Shown here: positions 59,630 to 64,000 of the stretch, piece by piece | Numbering within the stretch: the first letter of the stretch is position 1 | Layout: every line of letters begins with the position of its first letter | Assembly: GCA_963778225.1 (NCBI GenBank) | Contig: CAVZTR010000006.1 | Location: 216,356 to 280,355 of the forward strand | Direction of reading: 5' to 3' | Length of the DNA stretch: 64,000 nt | Source of the DNA: JAGVSR01 sp963778225 | Lineage (GTDB): Bacteria > Pseudomonadota > Alphaproteobacteria > Rhizobiales > Hyphomicrobiaceae | Notes under the pieces: model-generated | Database searches by the model: none | The model's input: only the letters and a program-made list of their open reading frames with translations | Told to the model about the DNA's origin: nothing | Translations under genes and position numbers: made by a program

Positions 59630-60880
59630 ATGAATCGCCGGGCGTTTCTCATTGGCTCCGTTGCCGCCCTTACGGTGCTGCCGCGCTCCGGTTGGGCGCT
59701 GTCTCCGCCAATCACGCCCAAGGCTCGTGTGATCGTGATCGGTGGCGGCATGGGTGGTGCGACTGTCGCCAAGTACTTGCGGCTGTGGGGCGATGACGTG
59801 GCCGTCACGCTGGTTGAACGCAATGCCAAGTACGTCTCGAACATTTTGAGCAGCCTCGTGCTCACAGGGCAGCGGACGATCCCCAATCTCACGTTTGGCT
59901 ACGATACACTCCGCAACCGCTACGGGGTCGAGGTCATCATCGACGATGTTGCCGAGGTGGATCCAGTCCGCGTGGCTGTCAAGCTGACGTCCGGAAAACA
60001 GTTGAGCGCGGACCGTATCGTGATGGCGCCTGGGATCGACTTTGAAAGCGTGCCCGGGCTCGATGAGACCCGCATGCCTCACGCTTGGAAGGCGGGCCCT
60101 CAGACGGACCTTTTGGCCAAGCAGTTAGGCGGAATGCCGGAGAATGGGGTCGTCGTCTTGACCGTTCCCAAGGCGCCTTACCGGTGCCCGCCGGGTCCCT
60201 ATGAGCGTGCCTGCCTGATCGCGGACTGGCTCAAGACGACCAAGCCGCGCGCCAAGCTCATCCTCCTGGACGCCAATCCGGAAATCGCAGTCGAGAAGGA
60301 CATTTTCGGTCGCGCATTTTCAGGACCCTACGCCCAGGTAATCGAGTACCGCAGCGGTGTGGAGGTCACGTCGGCTGATTCCGCGCAGATGCTGCTATCG
60401 ACGAATGCGGGTCAGGTTCGTGGAGACGTCATCAACGTCATCCCGCCGCATCGTGCAGGGGTTCTCGTGGCAGCTTCTGGACTCATAATCGGCAGCAACG
60501 AGCGCTTCGCTCCTGTGGATGTGCTGAGCTACGGCAGCAAGGCCGCGCCGAACGTGCATGTGATCGGCGATTCCTGCGCGACCACTCAGCCCAAAGCCGG
60601 CCACATTGCCAACCAGGAGGCAAAAGTCTGTGCCGATGCCCTGGTGCGGATCTTCTCCGGCGGACAGCCGGATCCCTCGCCCGTCACGAATTCCGCCTGC
60701 TATTCGACCATCTCGCGCACGGAGGCGACTTGGCTGAATGCCGTCTTCCAGTTTGATGCCGCGACGAAATCGATGGTGGCTGTGCCGAAATCACTTGCCG
60801 CGTCGCCAAGCTGGACCGCGGACAACTTCAAGGACATGGGCAAGTGGTTTGACGCTCTCATGGCCGACACGTTTGCCTGA
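59630..60880 (+). CDS. fccB: Flavocytochrome c sulfide dehydrogenase flavoprotein subunit
   Basis: A 416-residue periplasmic FAD protein oxidising sulfide. A Tat-type signal (NRRAFLIGSVAALTVLPRSG) precedes the dinucleotide fold ARVIVIGGGMGGATVAKYLR. FccB hallmarks: APYRCPPGPYERA with redox cysteine C186, partner C357 in NSACYSTISRTEAT, PPHRAGVLV, VHVIGDSCATTQPKAGHIAN and the C-terminal FCSD domain. The region that carries the covalent FAD cysteine in other FccB proteins (T-C-P/Y-x-S-N) here reads KYVSNILSSLVLTG, with Asn in place of Cys, so FAD is probably non-covalent. Paired with fccA. Confidence 0.9.
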   Translation: MNRRAFLIGSVAALTVLPRSGWALSPPITPKARVIVIGGGMGGATVAKYLRLWGDDVAVTLVERNAKYVSNILSSLVLTGQRTIPNLTFGYDTLRNRYGVEVIIDDVAEVDPVRVAVKLTSGKQLSADRIVMAPGIDFESVPGLDETRMPHAWKAGPQTDLLAKQLGGMPENGVVVLTVPKAPYRCPPGPYERACLIADWLKTTKPRAKLILLDANPEIAVEKDIFGRAFSGPYAQVIEYRSGVEVTSADSAQMLLSTNAGQVRGDVINVIPPHRAGVLVAASGLIIGSNERFAPVDVLSYGSKAAPNVHVIGDSCATTQPKAGHIANQEAKVCADALVRIFSGGQPDPSPVTNSACYSTISRTEATWLNAVFQFDAATKSMVAVPKSLAASPSWTADNFKDMGKWFDALMADTFA

Positions 60881-61054
60881 GCACGGAGCGACCCTTACGT
60901 GCCTCGAGACGGTGATTGACTGCATCTGAGCACTTGACTGATGTCATTGGATATTGGTCCGCGTTGGTGTCGAATGAGCACCAAGGTCCGCCCAATGACG
61001 TCGGGCTCTCTGACGTCGTAGGCGCATTAAATTCGAACCAAGGAACCCCATTCC

Positions 61055-61309
61055 ATGACGTACCCGCGACTCACAGCGATTGCAGCAGCGATGCTTGCCA
61101 GCTTTTCTCTGACAGGTGTCGCCTCAGCGCAGGGAGGTCCCGTGGCGACCGCCTGCAAGGACGACATCCCGAAGCTCTGCGCCGGCAAGGAACATGGCCA
61201 GGGCGATGTTCGGGCCTGCCTCGAGTCCAACAAGGACAAGGTCTCGGCAGCGTGCAAGACCGCGCTCGACACCACCGGCCCGGGCAAAGGACAAGGGCAG
61301 GCGAAATAG
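61055..61309 (+). CDS. Periplasmic Cys-rich repeat protein
   Basis: An 84-residue exported protein with a signal peptide (TAIAAAMLASFSLTGVASAQ) and one Cys-rich repeat of the GLG1 type: TACKDDIPKLCAGKEHGQGD then VRACLESNKDKVSAACKTAL, four cysteines in C-x6-C-x11-C-x11-C order. The tail is Gly/Gln-rich. Its function is unknown; it lies inside the redox cluster with 174 bp before and 73 bp after, so it may belong to the same regulon. Confidence 0.8.
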   Translation: MTYPRLTAIAAAMLASFSLTGVASAQGGPVATACKDDIPKLCAGKEHGQGDVRACLESNKDKVSAACKTALDTTGPGKGQGQAK

Positions 61310-61382
61310 GATGCTGCAACGCTGAGGCGGGGCATGATCGCTTGTTGAGCGCTCATGTCTTGCCGAGCTTGAGGGTTGTCCC

Positions 61383-61817
61383 ATGAGCGGGGCTCGGGAG
61401 CGCGCTATGAAAGGCCGAGCGAACATCGCGACAGGGCTCCTATTTCTAGTCGGGTTCATGGTCTACGGCTTCTTCCTCATCTATCTGCGCGACTTTGCGC
61501 CCGGCAAGGAGCAATGGATCGCCGACTATGCCGTGGGCAAGCATTTCGAATCGCGGCTCGCCCATGGGCATGGGAACTTGTTTGCGCTGATCAACATTGC
61601 GGTTGGTCTCGTTCTGATTGTGCAGCAGAGTTCCGCCCAGTGGATCGCCGGCCTCGCACTTTCTGGCACGCTCATCCCACTCGGAATACTCTCTGAGGTC
61701 GTCCTCGGCGTGCCCCCGCTACTGGTCAATGTCGGCGGCATCTCAATGGTTGCCGCTGTGGCTTGGCTCGGCATGTTCGTGTGGCGCCTTGACCTGACCC
61801 AGGGTGGCCGGCCATGA
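61383..61817 (+). CDS. Four-helix membrane protein of unknown function in the redox cluster
   Basis: A 144-residue protein with about four hydrophobic helices (IATGLLFLVGFMVYGFFLIY, LFALINIAVGLVLIVQQSSA, IAGLALSGTLIPLGILSEVV and LLVNVGGISMVAAVAWLGMFVW). Histidines are few (HFESRLAHGHGN), lying in a loop, so it is probably not a b-type cytochrome by itself, though the HGHG cluster is notable. Its stop overlaps the start of the cytochrome b gene (ATGA, 61814), implying coupled translation and a functional link. ATG 61383 or an internal ATG at 61407. Confidence 0.75.
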   Translation: MSGARERAMKGRANIATGLLFLVGFMVYGFFLIYLRDFAPGKEQWIADYAVGKHFESRLAHGHGNLFALINIAVGLVLIVQQSSAQWIAGLALSGTLIPLGILSEVVLGVPPLLVNVGGISMVAAVAWLGMFVWRLDLTQGGRP

Positions 61818-62971
61818 CGGGGCAGAATCACGCTGTCGCCGGCGATGAGGGCTCCCAGCCCCCGCAGATGGTGCGCGTGTGGGATGGGCCGACGCGGCTG
61901 TTTCATTGGCTGCTCGTGGCATCTGTCGCCGTCGCCATGCTCACCGGTTTCCTGGCCCCGGAATGGTGGATGGGAACGCACCTATTTGCCGGCTATGCGA
62001 TCGTGCTCCTTCTCGTTTTTCGCTTGGTCTGGGGTATCTTCGGCTCCGAATACGCGCGCCTCATCAACCTGGCCCGCTCGACACGCTACCTTGGGGCGTA
62101 CGTGCGCGGACTGGCACTGCTCAGACCACCCCACTACGTTGGGCACAACCCGGTGGGCGCTTTGATGATCTTCGCCTTTTTTGGCGTCTTTCTGGGGCTT
62201 GTTGCGACAGGTCTGATGGTGCAGGCGGGCGAGGAGAAGCAGGGGCCCTTTGCCGGTATCGTCAGTTACGAGGTCGGCCATGCTGCGAAGGAGGTGCATG
62301 AGTTCCTAGCGTTCGCGGCTCTGGCCATGATCGCCATCCATATCGCGGGTGTTCTGGTCGAAAGCTGGCTTCAGAACGTGAATCTGACCCGCGGCATGAT
62401 TGACGGCCGTATGCCGCTGCCACGAGGCTTCAGGATACCAACGCCGCGCGCCGCGCGCCCACTCGCAGCTGGAGCGGTGATGCTTCTGATCGCGTCGCTT
62501 TCAAGTGCAACGCTCTACGGGCTTTCGCGCATGCCGCCACTTGGCATTCCGATCATGCCAGAAAATGCAACATATCGCAGCGAGTGCGGCGCGTGTCATT
62601 GGTCGTTCCACCCCAGCCTCTTGCCGAAGACGTCATGGGAGCAACTGCTTGCCAAGTTGGACGAACATTTCGGCGAGGATGCGAGCTTGCCTGCCGACAA
62701 GAAGGACGAGATTGCGCGTTACTTAACCGCCTATTCCGCGGAATCTTGGGACACCGAAGCTGCAAACCGGTTCAGGTTGGTTTCAGCTTCGGATCCTATG
62801 CAGATAACGAAGACATCCTACTGGGTGGCAAAGCACCGCCAGATCGATCCTAAAATCTTTCAGTCAGCCGCCGTCAAATCATCGAGCAACTGCACTGCCT
62901 GCCATAAGGACGCTGACACCGGCCGCTTCGATGATCAGAAGATTGAGGTGCCAAAGGCCTCACGCCCCTGA
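61814..62971 (+). CDS. Cytochrome b561-type membrane protein fused to a diheme cytochrome c domain
   Basis: A 385-residue fusion. Residues about 20-235 form a b-type cytochrome of the Ni-hydrogenase/b561 class: helices with histidines H31 (RLFHWLLV), H56 (GTHLFAGY), H162 (EVHEFLAF) and H176 (AIHIAGVLVESW). After the last helix (AVMLLIASLSSATLYGLS) the C-terminal ~135 residues are a diheme cytochrome c (DHC) domain with C258-G-A-C-H and C360-T-A-C-H. It probably takes electrons from quinol or the membrane and passes them to SHP. In Rhodobacter and Shewanella the b-type and DHC proteins are separate; here they are one polypeptide, plus a second free DHC. Confidence 0.9.
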   Translation: MTGQNHAVAGDEGSQPPQMVRVWDGPTRLFHWLLVASVAVAMLTGFLAPEWWMGTHLFAGYAIVLLLVFRLVWGIFGSEYARLINLARSTRYLGAYVRGLALLRPPHYVGHNPVGALMIFAFFGVFLGLVATGLMVQAGEEKQGPFAGIVSYEVGHAAKEVHEFLAFAALAMIAIHIAGVLVESWLQNVNLTRGMIDGRMPLPRGFRIPTPRAARPLAAGAVMLLIASLSSATLYGLSRMPPLGIPIMPENATYRSECGACHWSFHPSLLPKTSWEQLLAKLDEHFGEDASLPADKKDEIARYLTAYSAESWDTEAANRFRLVSASDPMQITKTSYWVAKHRQIDPKIFQSAAVKSSSNCTACHKDADTGRFDDQKIEVPKASRP

Positions 62972-63084
62972 ACGGCATCCAAACGTCAGTCAACCGTCAG
63001 CTGACAAGGATTAGGGTACACGCGATCGAACAAGAACCGCAGGTCGAAGCAGAGCCGATATTGACTACTTCGAGAGGTGCAGAG

Positions 63085-63516
63085 ATGAGCAAGTCACGCA
63101 AGATCGCACTCATAAGTCTATTGAGTTTAAGCAATGTAGCCACGGTTTTGCCTGCTGCAGCCGATCCTGCCCGGGACGCCATTCTGGCCACCCTCGCCGA
63201 AGAGGCGAAGAAGGCTGATCCAGCTTTTGGCGGGTTCTCCGCAGAGCGTGGGCAGGCCTTCTTTGCCGCCAAGCACACGGGCGGAAAGCCCGACACGCCA
63301 TCATGCACCTCGTGCCATTCTCAGGATCCGACAGCTGCCGGTGAAACGCGGGCTGGCAAGCGCATAGAGCCCATGGCCGTGTCGAAGAATCCCAGCCGCT
63401 TCACCAAGGTCGACGAAGTCAACAAATGGTTTGGCCGCAACTGCAACAGCGTGCTCGGGCGCGAGTGCACTGCCGTCGAGAAGGGCGATTTCATCACGTA
63501 TCTTTCAGGGAAATAG
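63085..63516 (+). CDS. shp: Sphaeroides heme protein (SHP) homologue, monoheme cytochrome c
   Basis: A 143-residue exported cytochrome. Signal peptide IALISLLSLSNVATVLPAAA. Heme motif C74-T-S-C-H78 in TGGKPDTPSCTSCHSQDPT, and the SHP-specific block WFGRNCNSVLGRECTAVEKG. In R. sphaeroides SHP the heme is high-spin with an unusual asparagine axial ligand; the matching residue here is N121, and C120/C128 fit its disulfide. SHP binds O2 and NO and is reduced by diheme cytochrome c. ATG 63085 follows GAGGTGCAGAG. The free DHC gene starts 9 bp after. Confidence 0.92.
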   Translation: MSKSRKIALISLLSLSNVATVLPAAADPARDAILATLAEEAKKADPAFGGFSAERGQAFFAAKHTGGKPDTPSCTSCHSQDPTAAGETRAGKRIEPMAVSKNPSRFTKVDEVNKWFGRNCNSVLGRECTAVEKGDFITYLSGK

Positions 63517-63525
63517 GAGGAAGCC

Positions 63526-64000
63526 ATGAAGCGCCTCGTCTTGCTTTCGACCATAGTCTTTACCTTGGGCCTATCGGGGCTGCGTGCCGACGAAGGGGTG
63601 AAGGTTTCCCCCATAGACCATGCTGCGACACTCAAGGAATGCGGCGGATGCCATATCGCTTTTCCGCCGCAGATGCTGCCCAGCCGATCGTGGACCAAGA
63701 TGATGGGCGACCTTGCCAATCACTTCGGCGAGAATGCCACCCTCGACCAAGCAGTGCAGGACGATATAGCGACCTATCTCGCGGCACATGCAGCCGATGC
63801 CCCAGCCACAAAGGGGGGAGCCCGTTTCACCAAGGGACTCGGCGCCGACACCGTTCCGCTTCGGATCACAGAAACACCGTACTGGAAGCGGGAGCACGAC
63901 GAAATCGCGGCGAGTCGCTTTAGTGACCCGAAGATCAAATCCAAAGCCAACTGCATCGCGTGCCACCGCACCGCTGACAAGGGTGAGTTCCTGGAAGGAG
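63526..64000 (+). CDS. Diheme cytochrome c (DHC), cut by the window edge
   Basis: The first 158 codons of an exported diheme cytochrome: signal peptide LVLLSTIVFTLGLSGLRA, heme 1 at C39-G-G-C-H43 (LKECGGCHIAFPPQMLPSRS) and heme 2 at C143-I-A-C-H147. The arrangement and the SWTKMMGDLANHFGENATLD block parallel the DHC domain fused to the cytochrome b at 62580-62950, so the two are paralogues. AGGAGG precedes ATG 63526. It is the natural electron donor of SHP. Confidence 0.93.
   Translation, partial: MKRLVLLSTIVFTLGLSGLRADEGVKVSPIDHAATLKECGGCHIAFPPQMLPSRSWTKMMGDLANHFGENATLDQAVQDDIATYLAAHAADAPATKGGARFTKGLGADTVPLRITETPYWKREHDEIAASRFSDPKIKSKANCIACHRTADKGEFLEG

Overview
The window is high-GC, gene-dense chromosomal DNA of an alphaproteobacterium, most likely Hyphomicrobiales (Hyphomicrobiaceae-like). 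Evidence: a CcrM-type GANTC methyltransferase with a RAMA tail; the F0 gene order atpI-atpB-atpE-atpF'-atpF, split from F1; the mutY-DUF721-dsbA-dsbA-smc neighbourhood; an ispH-thrB-rnhA operon; a ctaC-ctaD-ctaB-small subunit-ctaG-ctaE-DUF983-surf1-thrC-M16 peptidase run; an IalB-family protein; and a C1:A72 initiator tRNA of alphaproteobacterial type. No phage, IS element, CRISPR array or rRNA was seen.

Layout. 1-8.8 kb: truncated ABC-F ATPase, rnhB, a large unknown membrane protein, a PepSY-like protein, ccrM, a NarX/NarL-type two-component pair and mutY. 9-17.8 kb: DUF721, two DsbA-like oxidoreductases (one a lipoprotein), smc and the F0 operon, closed by a 21-bp UUCG-capped terminator. 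17.8-23.4 kb: a lipoprotein, ispH-thrB-rnhA, a peroxiredoxin, a lone DsbD N-terminal-domain protein and YqgE/AlgH. 23.4-37.5 kb: one long minus-strand run from ctaC (aa3 oxidase subunits and assembly factors) through surf1, thrC, an M16 protease and a RimJ-like acetyltransferase to a membrane GGDEF/EAL protein with degenerate active sites and an apparent frameshift.

38-55.3 kb: IalB, a phasin-like protein, a BcsS-like protein, a tetR-MFP-RND efflux operon with two operator-like palindromes around its promoter, a DUF533 protein, a minus-strand DevCAB-type ABC exporter, DUF2147, a serine hydrolase, and a second apparently frameshifted gene. 55.3-58.9 kb: fused pabB-pabC, the initiator tRNA with its own promoter and terminator, an HD phosphohydrolase and a small zinc-ribbon-like protein.

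59.2-64 kb: a plus-strand redox cluster with visibly different codon choice (more G- and T-ending codons): flavocytochrome c sulfide dehydrogenase (fccA, fccB), a Cys-rich periplasmic protein, an unknown membrane protein, a cytochrome b561-type membrane protein fused to a diheme cytochrome c domain, a Sphaeroides-heme-protein (SHP) homologue and a separate diheme cytochrome c cut by the window edge. Together these suggest a quinol -> cytochrome b -> diheme c -> SHP electron path next to a sulfide-oxidising module. This is the most interesting region of the window.
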